This document shows positions 23,907-34,768 of a stretch of DNA of 64,000 nucleotides, piece after piece; within the stretch, counting starts at the first letter, position 1; the number at the start of each line of letters is the position of its first letter. The stretch comes from Patella vulgata (lineage: Eukaryota; Mollusca; Gastropoda; Patellidae). Below the pieces are notes generated by a model, which was not told the origin of the DNA, ran no database searches, and saw only the letters and a program-made list of their open reading frames with translations. The DNA is taken from NCBI RefSeq assembly GCF_932274485.2, contig NC_065881.2, forward strand, positions 15,596,613-15,660,612. Direction: 5' to 3'. The position numbers and the translations under genes were made by a program.

Positions 23907-24271
23907 TGAAATGGGGGTTAAACATCTTACTCTTTTGATCCTACTGGGTTAATGAAGACGGGCATATGCCATGCAGTCTGCTATGAAGGACATTTTGCCC
24001 GGACAGCGGCGGTATGGCCTACTCTTATTTCGAATTCCAACTGTCAAGGGTTCTTTATGTGCACACCAATGTGTACACGGGACCTCGACTTTTCGTCCCA
24101 TCCGAACGACTATGTTTTCCTTTCCTGGCCATCCGTCCTACACTACTGACAAGGGGGGGGGGGGGGACAAACCGGAATTTCCCGATGAACTTTTTTGTCC
24201 AACATAGAGATCGACATGGGACTTCTAGGTTAGCGAGCCAACGTCCTACTCACTGAGCCACCGTGTCTCCC
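23907..24271 (-). repeat. SINE-A copy, full length
   Basis: A perfect 13-bp duplication, TTGTGTAAAGAAA, lies at 23894-23906 and 24272-24284. The head region is present but diverged, and the core is interrupted by a G run near 24155-24166. Three overlapping ORFs here are products of the SINE sequence. Confidence 0.93.
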
Positions 24272-24535
24272 TTGTGTAAAGAAACGGTTATTATAAAGTT
24301 ATTTTAAACTCGTTTTCTGTCTGTCTTATGGTGGTTAACTTCCGCGACCTAAAATTGTCAATAATCTTTTATTGTCAACCTCCGGTTATTATGACTCCAT
24401 TTAATATTTATAAGTTCTACCGTTTGGTTTCTAAAATCAACAAACCCTCAAAGAAATAACCCGTTTTCCAAATTATTTACATTTTAAACATTAAAGAAAA
24501 TATTGTTGAATACGTACTTACATACTTTACGTGTA

Positions 24536-24591
<56 letters not shown>

Positions 24592-24855
24592 GGTTTAACG
24601 TCCACTCGACACATATTAGGTCATTTCAGGACTAACACATGGTTCAATTTTATTTCAATAATTCGCTTGCCCGTAGGGGTCTTTAGCAGTGGGGAGAAAC
24701 CTGAGGACCAGGAAAAAACCCACGAGGTTGGACAGGTGACCCTACTCCTTGTCACGTACAGCCGGGAATTTGAAACCACGCAAATTGACTCAATGACAGA
24801 CCTTATGATACAACGCGCACGTGCTAACCATTCGGCCATCCACCCCCCCCCCCCT
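24536..24855 (-). repeat. SINE-B copy, full length, long GA tract
   Basis: A GA microsatellite of about 50 bp precedes GGGGTTTAACGTCCACTCGA. The core and head follow to CATTCGGCCATCC and a C run near 24842-24853. No clean target duplication was found. Confidence 0.85.
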
Positions 24856-24870
24856 AACGTACACGGAACG

Positions 24871-25217
24871 GGTGCCACGGTGGCTCAATGAGTAAGACGT
24901 CGCTCGCTGACCTGGAGGTCCTGCGTTCGATCCCTGCGTTGACCGAGAAAGTTAATCGGGATTCAACAACGTGGTTCCTCCATGTTAGTGATGCACCGTG
25001 CAGGACAGAGGGGTCCGGCAAGTGACAACGTCTATTGGACGAAAATTCAAGGTCCTGTGTACACATTGAAGTGCACGTAAAAGATCCCTTGAAGAGTAGA
25101 ATGTAGCGCCGCTGTCCGGGCAAAATGTCCCTCATAGCACACTGTTTGATGTAAGCTCCTCTTCAATAGCCCATTCGGAGCAGAACAGTAGGACGTTAAA
25201 CCATATTCATTTCATTT
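24871..25217 (+). repeat. SINE-A copy, near full length
   Basis: The A box (TGGCTCAATGAG) and B box (CGTTCGATCCC) are readable, followed by GTTAATCGGGATTC, TGTACACATTG, CTGTCCGGGCAAAATG and GTAGGACGTTAAACC. A short deletion removes part of the centre. Confidence 0.88.
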
Positions 25218-25239
25218 TTTTATATAAGAACTTCGGAAA

Positions 25240-25400
25240 AAGATTTAATTATAAGATATGTCATTGAGTCAAGTGACGTGGTTTCGATTTCCAGCTGAGC
25301 TTGTACGTGAAAAGAAACAGGGTCGAGCTCCTGTCCAACCGCATGGTTTTTCTCCAGAACCTTCGGTTTCCTCCCACTGCTAAAGACCCTTTTAGGTTAA
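25240..25400 (+). repeat. SINE-B fragment, 3' truncated
   Basis: GTCATTGAGTCAAGTGACGT, GGTTTCGATTTCC, TTTTTCTCCAGAACC and CGGTTTCCTCCCACTGC match SINE-B in order. The A-box part and the tail are missing. Confidence 0.75.
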
Positions 25401-27598
25401 CCTGTAAGATGTTTTCAATACCCCACCTTTGCATTTCAAGCCAAACTGGTCAGGTAGGCATTTAAAAAAAGCAATATGTTGTCGGGTTGAGAAGAACGAG
25501 GTTAACGAGACAGATTGTGTTACTATAAGCGATGCATTAGTGTCGTACTATACAGTGCTATGCGTCGCTGGTTAGATGTGAAAAGTACACGCGAAAACTC
25601 CACACATCCGACGTGTGACGCATACTCTCTTCTGCTAAATATTTTAATAGCCTTGTGATCGTCTATTATTGTCTCTGGTTATATTTTTTTAATTCTCTTT
25701 TTATGTTATGACTATGATTCACGTTGTGTATATCTTGTTAAATCTCAGCCGTCAAGATGTTTGTCTATCAGGTACAACAATGCTACAGTTCGTTTCTACA
25801 TTTTATATCAAGACTGGATACATAGGTTACAGTATAGGTTACATTACAATACCTAAAATCTCCTTCTTTCCACTCCCTAATTCGTAGGTTGAGCTTACTG
25901 ACAGAACACGCTACATCATATGGCTCTCCTACGAATCAATGGGGTCTATTCAACCCAGATGGTATCCCTTGTACCTCAGCTCTCTCAATGCTGTCTATCT
26001 ACCGCCCAGAGCTCTGACTGTTTTCTAGCTTAGGGTTTCGGCTTTCAATTATCTAATTGGTCAAATATAACGTAATTAATTATGATGATTGGTTACTAAG
26101 CCAAATGATGCAATAGTAATTTTCCTAACATAAATGATCTGATTATACTTAGTTTTCACACAGAACCAGCCATATTTTGGTTTTATAAATATTTTTATGT
26201 GTCAACCATTCACTCATTCATTTAAGTTCGTGAGATATGACCTTTCTACAATAAATGTAGTCTGGAGGCTCAGCGCGGGGTGTGTCCATCTAGAGTAAAA
26301 TTTTGCGTAGAATACGATGCCGAGTGGTAATCAGTCCGCCGTTGGTGTATTTTCGAGATATTCGGGGTCAAGGGTCAAATGGGTTCATTTGTGACCCCAG
26401 AGGTCAAAAGGTCACATTTTCCGTTTTAGCATTAGGAAGATATTTAAAGTAATAAATGTCAGCGTAAAATACAAAAACCTAAAGCGAAACCTGTTCTAAT
26501 TAATAATAGGAACATTTAAAATTTATCTTTAGGGGGTCTTAGCACCGAACTATTACTTTGGAACGTCGAAAATGATCTTGCATAACAGAACCAAAACGCT
26601 TCGGAACCGGTTTCAAAAATACGTAAAAACTGTTAAATCAAAATCTCTCCGAACTAGTTTTACAACGAATGCTATACATAATGATACTGAAAAAAAAAAC
26701 AATTGAATAGTTTCATGGCTGGAGATTTTATTTATCACCCAATCCCTTCTTACATGCACAAATAAATAAATATAATTCTTTGCTATAGATCTCACTTTTA
26801 CTGAACCTGATTATATTACCGCGTAGTGATACATCATTTTTGGACAGCAATTCAACCATTGCAAAGTCCTTTATATTGACCCAGTGTTTCCATCAAGGCC
26901 AATTAAATAAAAATAGTTCATTTTTAATAAGAAATAACTTACATTTAATAAAAAAATGAACTGTTCTTTGAAAATAAAAAAAGCCGTTCCCAAGGAGCCT
27001 CGTGTTGATATTTTATGATATCAAAAAAAACTCGTAGGAGATTCTCTATTTAATGCGGTTGGTTGTTCAGTAACTATCCACTGGTACCCTGTCCACCTTT
27101 AAAAACTGTCCATTATTTTTGGGCTCTGTCCATTAGTGTTTTTCAGATGCATTAGGAAAACACAGATGTCTGTACTCGGGTTGTAAATGGTAGCGCATCA
27201 GTGCTGAAAGGTATACAGTACAGTATATAGAGGAAAAAATAAAAATTAATGTGTTAAATACCAGCTGATACACTCCACCAACTGATTGATTACAAAACCA
27301 AAGGATGACGACATCTTTAAAAACAGTAGAGATATTGTACCGTTGATATTATTTCAAATTCTAATTTGCTGTCCTATTGAAATCTTCAATACGGTTTATC
27401 TCATGAAAGCGGACTTCGAGCTAGTGCGCTAATTTGTTACTTTTACATGGACAGATTCAATAATGTCGTTTTATAAAAGAGCCAGGCAAATGTTGCCAGG
27501 AAGCTTTAAATAGGGTTCATGCAACTTGGGCCCAGATATTTCAATTTCCGGCACAGTTATACACAACCGATACTGGCTGATATATATATGTTTATACT
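25401..27598. other. Repeat-poor stretch with a half-site cluster
   Basis: This is one of the least repetitive parts of the window, about 2.2 kb. Apart from the AGGTCA-like half sites at 26365-26414, no gene or repeat family was recognised. A 60-residue minus-strand ORF at 26613-26795 has no signature. Confidence 0.45.
26365..26414 (+). promoter_or_regulatory. Candidate nuclear-receptor half-site cluster (DR1, DR2)
   Basis: GGGTCAAGGGTCA at 26365-26377 is two GGGTCA half sites spaced by one base. AGGTCAAAAGGTCA at 26401-26414 is two AGGTCA half sites spaced by two. An inverted TGACCC lies between them. Such arrangements are known to bind RXR-type receptors, but function here is a guess and the block could be part of an unrecognised repeat. 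Confidence 0.35.
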
Positions 27599-27602
27599 TT
27601 AA

Positions 27603-28534
27603 AGGGCGGATGGCTCTATTTTTTTGGAATCTTGAAATAGACGAAATGGTTCTAAAAGCACATATTAAAGGACAATATTGGTGTCAGCTATTATCAAATG
27701 TGATAGAACTGGTTAAACACATTCCAAATATAATTTTAACACAGAGATCACTGCTACGATAGATGCGTAACGAAGACTTGAAGAAACGGAAGTGACGCAA
27801 AAGAATGGAAAACAAGAGTTATCCTTCTATATAATTGACTGAAGTAACGAGCAATAACATATACACGAATTTCCGCTCACTGATAATTCCATTGAAGACA
27901 AATAGTTGTTATATGAGACTGTGAGAGGATATCTGACAATTCCAAAAAATAATTGAATGTCACTAGATGAGAGAAAACGGGAAAAATAAGAAAGGCAAAC
28001 AAATTCCCTTTTTTTTTATTCATTCTGTACTTAATAACTGTGTTTAAAACAGTTCTATAACATGTGATAATGGTTGACACCATTAGTGTCCTTTAATGTA
28101 ATATGAATGTATGTAAAGCGTTTTATATTCAATTTTTTTGAAAAAAATATATTGTAATTTCTAATCAATTATGTTCGCTAAAATAGTTGAACAGTTCAAA
28201 TTAGACGCCATTTGTTTACACCTGCTTAGTCAAGTCTACGTGTTTCGTATTATTATTATTTTGTCATTTGTGAATCAGCCTTTACTTCCACATTGTCTTG
28301 TATAATATGTTTTTATTTGTTCATTACAAAATGACAACCGAAACCATAGAAAACACGATTCGTGTACTAATTATATAATGTTAATTGTGTCTTAAATATA
28401 GGATATTAGGGTCCTATAGTTTCACGGCAAGATGATAACACTAATATTGATTGAAATTGATCAATATTGAATTCTATTTCGTGTTTTTAATTTCGAATAT
28501 TATGGAAAATATTGAGTTAGAGATTTAGCTCCTT
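27603..28534. mobile_element. M2 MITE split by an M5 MITE
   Basis: The left piece starts AGGGCGGATGGCTC after TTAA (27599-27602). The right piece resumes at 28097 with TGTAATATGAATGT and ends GAGATTTAGCTCCT, followed by TTTAA. Matching M2 body phrases include CTTAAATATAGGATATTAGG and GAATTCTATTTCGTG. Similar left ends occur at 52.3 kb. Confidence 0.75.
27669..28092. mobile_element. M5 MITE, TTAA-flanked, nested in M2
   Basis: The left terminus AGGACAATATTGGTGTCA and right terminus TGACACCATTAGTGTCCT are inverted with two mismatches. Beyond them TATTATCA and TGATAATG continue the repeat. TTAA lies at 27665-27668 and 28093-28096. It is 424 bp and non-coding. A decayed relative of the right end may exist near 20395 (CATGTGATAATAGACACCAT). 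Confidence 0.8.
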
Positions 28535-28724
28535 TTAAGAATCTTTCAGGAGAACTAGCGATTGATAATTTTCTTAGTAGTATTTCTACAAATTGGGGAA
28601 TCAATATGGCAACATGAACAGGATTATTAGATCTGTCATTTATAATTACAAAATTTGAAATTTCTGGCGACTCATTGAAGATGGCACGGTAGCCAGGACG
28701 TCCCGAATTCGATGAATAGTTTAG

Positions 28725-28918
28725 ACCAGATACTAGTGTCCCAGTACGCATGCACGTAAAATAACCCTTGACAACTGGAATTCGACAAAGAGCAGGCGGA
28801 AACTCGTCTATTCTGCAAAGATCCCCCCACCCCCACTTCGCCCACGGCTGTCACCGCTTTTATTAGTCCAGTTGGTTACAAAGAAGTAGGACGTTAACAA
28901 CCATTCCATGTCATTTCT
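28725..28918 (+). repeat. SINE-A fragment, old
   Basis: GCATGCACGTAAAATAACCC, TTGACAACTGGAATTCGACA, TTATTAGTCCAGTTGG and AGTAGGACGTTAAC mark the 3' half of SINE-A. Confidence 0.72.
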
Positions 28919-28956
28919 ACCTACTTTCTAGGCGCGCGGAGGAGTGTGGGGGTGGG

Positions 28957-29328
28957 GGGCTACGGTGGCTCAGTGTGTAGAGCGTTGGCTCGCTAATGTG
29001 GAGATCCCGTTTTCGATCCATGCGTTGGCCGAGAAAGTTCATCGGGATTTGTCGGTGTGGTTCCAACTTGTCAGTGGTGCAAGACGGAGGGCCTGGCATG
29101 GGACAACGTAAAATCGTTCGGATGGGACAGAAAACTGAGGTCCCGTGTACACATTGGCGTGCACGTAACAGAACCCTTAAGAGTTGGATTTCGAAATAAG
29201 AGTAGTCCATAGTACCACCGCCCGGGCAACATTTCCCTCATAGCACACTGGATAGTGTATGTCCTTCTTCATTAGCCCAGTCGGAGTAGAACAGTAGGAC
29301 ATCAACCCCATTCCATACCATTTCTAGC
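28957..29328 (+). repeat. SINE-A copy, near full length
   Basis: The head (ACGGTGGCTCAGTGTGTAGA, then TTTTCGATCC), GTTCATCGGGATTTG, TGTACACATTGGCGTGCACG, TTCATTAGCCCAGTCGG and AGTAGGACATCAACCCCATT are all present. No clean duplication was seen. Confidence 0.88.
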
Positions 29329-29341
29329 TGTTTCCTATGGA

Positions 29342-29400
29342 AATGAAATTAAATGAAATGGGGTTTAACGTCCTACCCCGACTGGGCTAATGAAGACGGT
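29342..29400 (-). repeat. SINE-A 3' end fragment
   Basis: AAATGAAATGGGGTTTAACG then CCCCGACTGGGCTAATGAAG is the last 60 bases of SINE-A. A similar short copy occurs at 42.27 kb. Confidence 0.8.
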
Positions 29401-29538
29401 GTTTTCTATGGATCGAATTCATTAGAATTAAAACAACTACGTAAAGGGATAGATCAGTCGGACATTTCTAAAAATTTTTAAGACAATCCAATGATGTCGA
29501 TAAAAAGGAATTGTGTGTAACATTATTTCCCACATTAA

Positions 29539-29927
29539 AACACACATTATGCAAGAGCTAAATTTGCCAATTGCAGGTCTTTATTTCGGCCTGAAATGTT
29601 ACCTTAGTTATAAATTAGACATTAATTAACTTATCTAGACCATAATCAATTTTCGATGGCATCGCTAGCCTACGATGTTTACTGGATTAGAACCCGGTCT
29701 GCTGCTTCTGATTAAATAAAAAAATTGATAATCGAGACTATGTTTTTTTTATCGTATCGATTTTAGTAATGACGATCGAGGCTAGGCCGAAAATTCAATC
29801 GCTAAATACTCGGTTTAGAGTGGATCAATTTGACTGAAATTTTCAGCAAATCCCCTTTACATTATCTAGTTTTTAACTATTATAGTTAGAACTACCAGCT
29901 CTTTATCTAATCTCCCATAATGTATCC
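29539..29927. mobile_element. M1 MITE, full length
   Basis: TTAA lies at 29535-29538 and 29928-29931. The termini are AACACACATTATGC and CCCATAATGTATCC. It is 389 bp and similar to the copy at 53.4 kb. Confidence 0.87.
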
Positions 29928-29931
29928 TTAA

Positions 29932-30521
29932 GTTATTGGTGACTTTTGTGTTTTATACAATAATTTGGTTGAACATTCCGGTGATAAGATTGATAACCGA
30001 AATTACATTTTATGTATTACAACTCCTACACGTGAACTGGTGTAATTGAAACTTTCACTGAGTGAGTCTACACTGTTACTCTCAAGCTTACAGAAATTGC
30101 CTATCATATTGTCAGTGTTAATACCCGATTTTGTTCGGAGAATGGAAGAGAGTCACGGGATCGCTTAACAATTTCAATACAAATGGCGGAATTAATTACC
30201 TGGAGGTGATTAAGATTACAAATTAACCGCTACAAGAAGAGAAGAAAATAAATCTAGCGCTACTTTCTGACAAAACAACACTTTGTCATTGAATGGCAAG
30301 ATTCGGGTCGAAACCAACAACCAATCTGGAAGGCGATAATGTGTTTGTCTCTAATCTAGCAATCATAAAAGTAAATTAACAGTGAATTAATGGAACGTAT
30401 TCTCGCTGATTTATCCGTTTGGTTTGACATTGCTACCATTCCATCCGATAGTTTAAAGTCCATTAACGATCGTTGACTTGTATCAAGTTCAATTCCCGTT
30501 TACATTTTCTTTTTGTTTTAG
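29932..30521. other. Unassigned DNA
   Basis: No coding or repeat-family signal was recognised. Confidence 0.4.
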
Positions 30522-30805
30522 GTAAATGCAAAAGTGCAAAGCTGCTTGTAGTCTATATGAATTTCCTTTGCTACGAATTCTATACTTTGTTTTTTGTCAC
30601 TCACACGTGTCTAATATTTATTCATTGGGTTTAATATTTAATAACACAATTGTTACATCTACCGTAAATGCAAAAGCGCAAAGCTGCTTGTAGTCTATAT
30701 GAATTTCCTTTGCTTCGAATTCTATACTTTGTTTTTTGTCTCTCACACGTGTCTAATATTTATTTATCGGGTTTAATATTTAATTACATAATTGTTACAT
30801 CTATC
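30522..30805. repeat. 142-bp tandem duplication
   Basis: GTAAATGCAAAAG.GCAAAG begins units at 30522 and 30664. The two units differ at a handful of positions. The 72-residue ORF at 30668-30886 lies mostly in the second unit and looks fortuitous. Confidence 0.88.
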
Positions 30806-30927
30806 GTATCAATCATTACTTATCTTGTCAGCACATCTAACATGTTATATACAAGAATTGATTGGGATGATTCCATTGTCCTGTAATGTACATTGGGAGT
30901 TAACGAGAGATAGTTGACGTTTGTTTG

Positions 30928-31936
30928 AAAAATAATAATAATAATAATAATAATTTATTTATAGAGCGCCTATAATCCAATACTTAGATTGCTCTATGGC
31001 GCTATTACATTATTGTAAAGGTATAAAATATAAAACATCTTAATAATAAGAACATTGCACAATTAGAATAAAATATGGTATACAATAATAAAAAAGTAAA
31101 CTCTGAAAAAGCTTAAGCATTTAGCAATTAAAATGGCTTTTAAAAAGGTGGGTCTTTAACTTTTTCTTAAAAACAGGCAGGGAAGGGGAATCTTTAATTT
31201 CAGAAGGTAACTTATTCCATAGTTTAAAAGCAGCAAAACTATAAGACCTTTCCCCAAATGAGGATTTTGCATGATAGGGCATTAGCAAGTTTTTGTTTTG
31301 TGATCTAAGTGTGCGTGTAGGAATATATGGGGTCACTAGTTGTTTGAGGTAGTCAGGTGAGTCTTCAATATTAATGACAGCATAAGTTAGAGAGAGTATT
31401 TTAAATTCAATTCTGCTAGTAACTGGCAGCCAATGCAGTTGGTGTAAAATAGGGGTGATATGTTCACATAGTTTAGTTCTAGTAATGACTCGAGCGGCTT
31501 TGTTTTGAATTTTTTGTAATCTATTTAGCTGAAGAGAAGGCAAGTTAAACAATAAAGAATTACAATAATCAAGGCGGGAGGTTACAAGTGAGTTGACAAG
31601 CATTTTAGAAGTATCAGTATCAATAAAGTTTCTTATGCGACCTATATTATATAGTTGAAAATTGGCGGATTTACACATATTCGACACATGTTCTTTCATG
31701 TCAAAATTTTTCCCAAATTTAACACCGAGGTTCCGTACACTGTTACTTGGATGTATGACAGCACCACCCACTTTAACATATTTTGTAATAATTGATGAGA
31801 GTCTATGATCGGTTCCTATTTTTAATAATTCAGTTTTATCATCGTTTAGTTTTAAAAAGTTGTTTAAAAACTGCAAAAAGTTGCAGTTCCTTCCCAGAGT
31901 GGGACTATGTGTTAAATAGATTGATTCCCAATTCAT
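30928..31936 (-). mobile_element. L2/CR1-type LINE, 5'-truncated 3' end
   Basis: Read on the minus strand, the copy holds the C-terminal part of ORF2, a 3' UTR of about 165 bp and a terminal (TTA/AAT)n tract at about 30929-30955 preceded by GCGCTCTATAAATAAATT. That 3' end, a GCGC.nTATAAATAAAT motif and a short-unit microsatellite, is typical of L2-like LINEs. The 5' edge lies near the start of the reading frame and is typical of incomplete reverse transcription. No target duplication was identified. Confidence 0.85.
31121..31936 (-). CDS. Partial LINE ORF2: C-terminal reverse transcriptase region
   Basis: This 271-residue open frame is the distal end of a non-LTR retrotransposon polyprotein, which nicks DNA and copies the element's own RNA into the genome. 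Visible signatures are FLKLNDDKTELLKIG near residue 27, the region just after the catalytic palm, then NLGVKF, LVTSRLDYCNSLL near residue 115, LQKIQNKAARVI, LHWLPVTSRIEFKIL and LWNKLPSEIKDSPSLPVFKK near the natural C-terminus. The endonuclease and catalytic YADD motif are upstream of the truncation and absent. The first 25 or so residues are not LINE-like and are probably flanking sequence. The frame has no internal stop, so the copy may be fairly young, but it cannot act alone. The exact clade (L2, CR1 or a relative) is not settled. Confidence 0.88.
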   Translation of the reverse strand: MNWESIYLTHSPTLGRNCNFLQFLNNFLKLNDDKTELLKIGTDHRLSSIITKYVKVGGAVIHPSNSVRNLGVKFGKNFDMKEHVSNMCKSANFQLYNIGRIRNFIDTDTSKMLVNSLVTSRLDYCNSLLFNLPSLQLNRLQKIQNKAARVITRTKLCEHITPILHQLHWLPVTSRIEFKILSLTYAVINIEDSPDYLKQLVTPYIPTRTLRSQNKNLLMPYHAKSSFGERSYSFAAFKLWNKLPSEIKDSPSLPVFKKKLKTHLFKSHFNC

Positions 31937-32599
31937 CGCGTTAAACCGTCCTTCAATTCTCAGTCAAACAGATGAGATTATAGACCATAAATATTTATAT
32001 GCATTGACACGGTCCGAATGAAATGTACTAATGTTTTTTACCACATATATCACATAAATATATATAAGGAATCCCAATAGAGGAGACATATACATATTTA
32101 ATTAAAAGCATTTAATTTGTAGCTTAAAATACATTTTGTAGATTGCTGAAACAATCAATACAAGGTATACATTTTCATATATTTTTCTCGTGAACACCAG
32201 TATAGCGATCAAAGAATAAAAAGTTATTAAAATGTGACTAAAAGATTTGAAGATAAAAGGAACCGTATGTAGCAAATCATTCTGTAACCAAGTACGTCTT
32301 TTCATATCATTCGATATTCCCAATGATTTGTAAAAAGATTCTATCTAGGTTGTACTTTTGTTTAATGTTCACAAAAACATTTAATATCCATTTTTCAAAT
32401 TCTAGGTAATCAAATATTTAGAAGATCTAGAAGGAGAATATGACTGATTGCACGAGGAAAAGAACCTTACCAATAAATGCTGATTTCAAAGGATGCTATA
32501 TATAGTAGAAGTAAAATTATCAGCCTTGTGATTAATTTCCATATAATTGGGCAATTATCTGAATAAATGAATCTTTAACAATGCAAGTATTTACATGTA
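31937..32599. other. Unassigned AT-rich DNA
   Basis: A 73-residue minus-strand ORF (32102-32323) has no recognisable signature. No repeat family was assigned. Confidence 0.4.
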
Positions 32600-32607
32600 C
32601 TTTTATT

Positions 32608-33065
32608 CATAGGCGTACGGGGAAATTTTTGACTGGGGGGGGGGGGGGGGCGGTGGTGGTTGGTGCCCCAAAAATGTAGTTAGGTTCTTAGTATGTTACA
32701 TAATAATAATCTCTTTTGCGATGAATAAGTTCTTAATTTCTAAATCATCAATAAAAGAGAACTAAATTTTATTTACTTGTAATATACACAACTAAAAACA
32801 GTTGTTTATGTAATTGTAACTCGTGGCTTACTGTACTCCAAACAATAGAGGGTACGAGTCTTAAGATTTCTATTTAATTGCCTAACTATAGACACTCTGA
32901 ATTTAAATTCGCTGTTAAATTGGACACATTCAAGAAAACAATATTTTTTTTATACAACTTTTACAAAGTATAATTGTGTGCCCAAATTTCCCCAGCATTT
33001 GGTGCCTAAAATGGAGGGGGCGGCCGCCCCCACCAGCCCCCCCCCCCCCAGCTCGTACGCCTATG
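32608..33065. mobile_element. hAT-like MITE with 8-bp target duplication
   Basis: The element opens CATAGGCGTACG and closes CGTACGCCTATG, a perfect 12-bp TIR. CTTTTATT is duplicated at 32600-32607 and 33066-33073. G and C runs lie just inside each end. At 458 bp with no transposase it is non-autonomous. An 8-bp duplication with a C-initial GC-containing TIR is the usual hAT pattern. Confidence 0.93.
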
Positions 33066-33073
33066 CTTTTATT

Positions 33074-33540
33074 ATTCTATAGTCCATTTATACGACGAAC
33101 AGCCAGTATCCATTTTATGCTATGTAAATATGACATATTGACAAATTGTCTGACTGGTGTTCGGTTTAGAACTCAACATACCTATACATATTAGTAATCA
33201 AGATTGTTTTTTATGTTATCAACGAGAAAGTAAATACAGACAATTCTCATCCATAATTGATAGTGTGTGCTTTTTGGGAAATATAAAACATAAACCTAGC
33301 TAAAATATTTTGATAATTTAATACTACAAGGTGATAAACAAGCCTGACAAATGGCACCAGTCGCAAACAATGAAAAGCACAAATTTAAGTTTTATCGAGA
33401 CCTAATCCGGTTTCTGCCATGTTGTCCGACTCTGGTTTATCTTGTTTCTATAGTTTTTTTTGATTTTTAAAAGTTAAAAGTGTCAAGTACAACTTCAATA
33501 TCGCCAGATATTTCCCTATCTAACATATTATAATTTATTT
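33074..33540. other. Unassigned AT-rich DNA
   Basis: No coding or repeat-family signal was recognised. Confidence 0.4.
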
Positions 33541-33890
33541 ATACAAAATAAACATTGATTAAAACAGGTATATCTAAAACTGTTGTTTTAATATCCTATA
33601 TATTGTAAATTAGTTATACAAATAAACATTGTTTAAACCAGGTACAACTAAAACTGTTGTTTTCATAATATCCTTCTTATTCTAATTCAGTTATACAATT
33701 GTAAACACTTCAATTAAAAACTGTTTAAACCAGGGCCCTGTTTCACGAAATTTTAACTAGAGATAAAATCCAAATTTTAGTAGATACTTCAATTTTGATT
33801 GGCTAAGCACTAAATCAATCTAATATTATCTAATTAAATTACTAAAATTTCGTAAAACTGTTGTTTTCATGATATTCTACATATTGTATT
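33541..33890. repeat. Degenerate tandem repeat with a palindromic insert
   Basis: ATACAAA.TAAACATTG.TTAA and AAAACTGTTGTTTT recur with a 74-bp period (33576, 33650), and the latter again at 33854. Between these lies a small palindromic piece at about 33733-33856, with GGGCCCTGTTTCACGAAATT on the left and TAAAATTTCGTAAAAC on the right. It is probably a small inverted-repeat element whose right end is decayed. Confidence 0.6.
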
Positions 33891-34377
33891 TTTTTTTATT
33901 AAACTCTATTTTTCTAGGACTTGTATAAAAAAAAACATGCCCAATTGCACAGACTGACAATTATAACCCTTTGTTCTCCTTGTTCAGTTTCCCAAACGCC
34001 GAACAGAACAAAATTAAAAGAACAGATAACACCCTTCATTACACATTGTTATGGATCTTTTAAAAAAAAAAGGGGTCAGGCAACATTGACTGTTACGGAG
34101 TTTATTAGTGAGTTATGGTGTTGTCTTATTGAATCTCCCACCCGATCCCACAATCAATATTCAACTAGGCTTTTACAACTTACAGGAATTAATTCGGATT
34201 TGCTGGGGTAATTGAAAAGTAAGCGATACGCTCATTAACATGTAATATCACATAGCAGCAATTTACCTCATTTTTCCTCCATTTTCTACTAAATAAGCGC
34301 TCATAGATCACCAAAGTTCCCACTTAAACGCACGCGACAAAATAAAGAAGGAATGGGAATGGCCAAAGTTGAGGTCT
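33891..34377. other. Unassigned DNA with one 96-residue ORF
   Basis: The ORF at 33921-34211 (plus strand) has no recognised motif and a poly-lysine stretch from an A run. I do not call it a gene. Confidence 0.4.
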
Positions 34378-34764
34378 TTGAATAATTTTATTCGAAAATA
34401 ACCGACTTTCTTTACGAAAAATAATAGAAGTCTGATTGATTTACGAGGGCAGTATCTCTGAAAGATCTAACTCGGCCAGTGTAATTCTGATTGGTCATTA
34501 ATTTTACCAGAACATTAGATCAATCCCAATGGATAGCAATGAACGTTTTATTTGCTATACAAAAAAGTGATCACTGTTTGAAGGACAATCTATTTAAAAA
34601 TGCAACCTATCATTCCATTAAAGAAATAACCGTGCTCACAAAAAAAGAGACATTACAGATTTAATAAAAAGCTTAATGTGTATTTTTAGCGGTGAAATTA
34701 TTACATTATTACAGAGATTTCTTCGTAAAGCAGCTTCAATTGTCACATACATTTTCTATTAAAG
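34378..34764. repeat. Dispersed repeat M4, copy 1
   Basis: It shares ordered blocks with 45643-46042: TAATTTTATTCGAAA, TTTGATT/CTGATT then AGAACATTAGA.CAATCCCA, TTCATTTGCTA/TTTATTTGCTA, AAAGCTTAATG and AAAGCAGCTT.AATTGTCA. No terminal inverted repeat or target duplication was found, so its class is unknown. It abuts the M1 copy at 34769. Confidence 0.7.
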
Positions 34765-34768
34765 TTAA

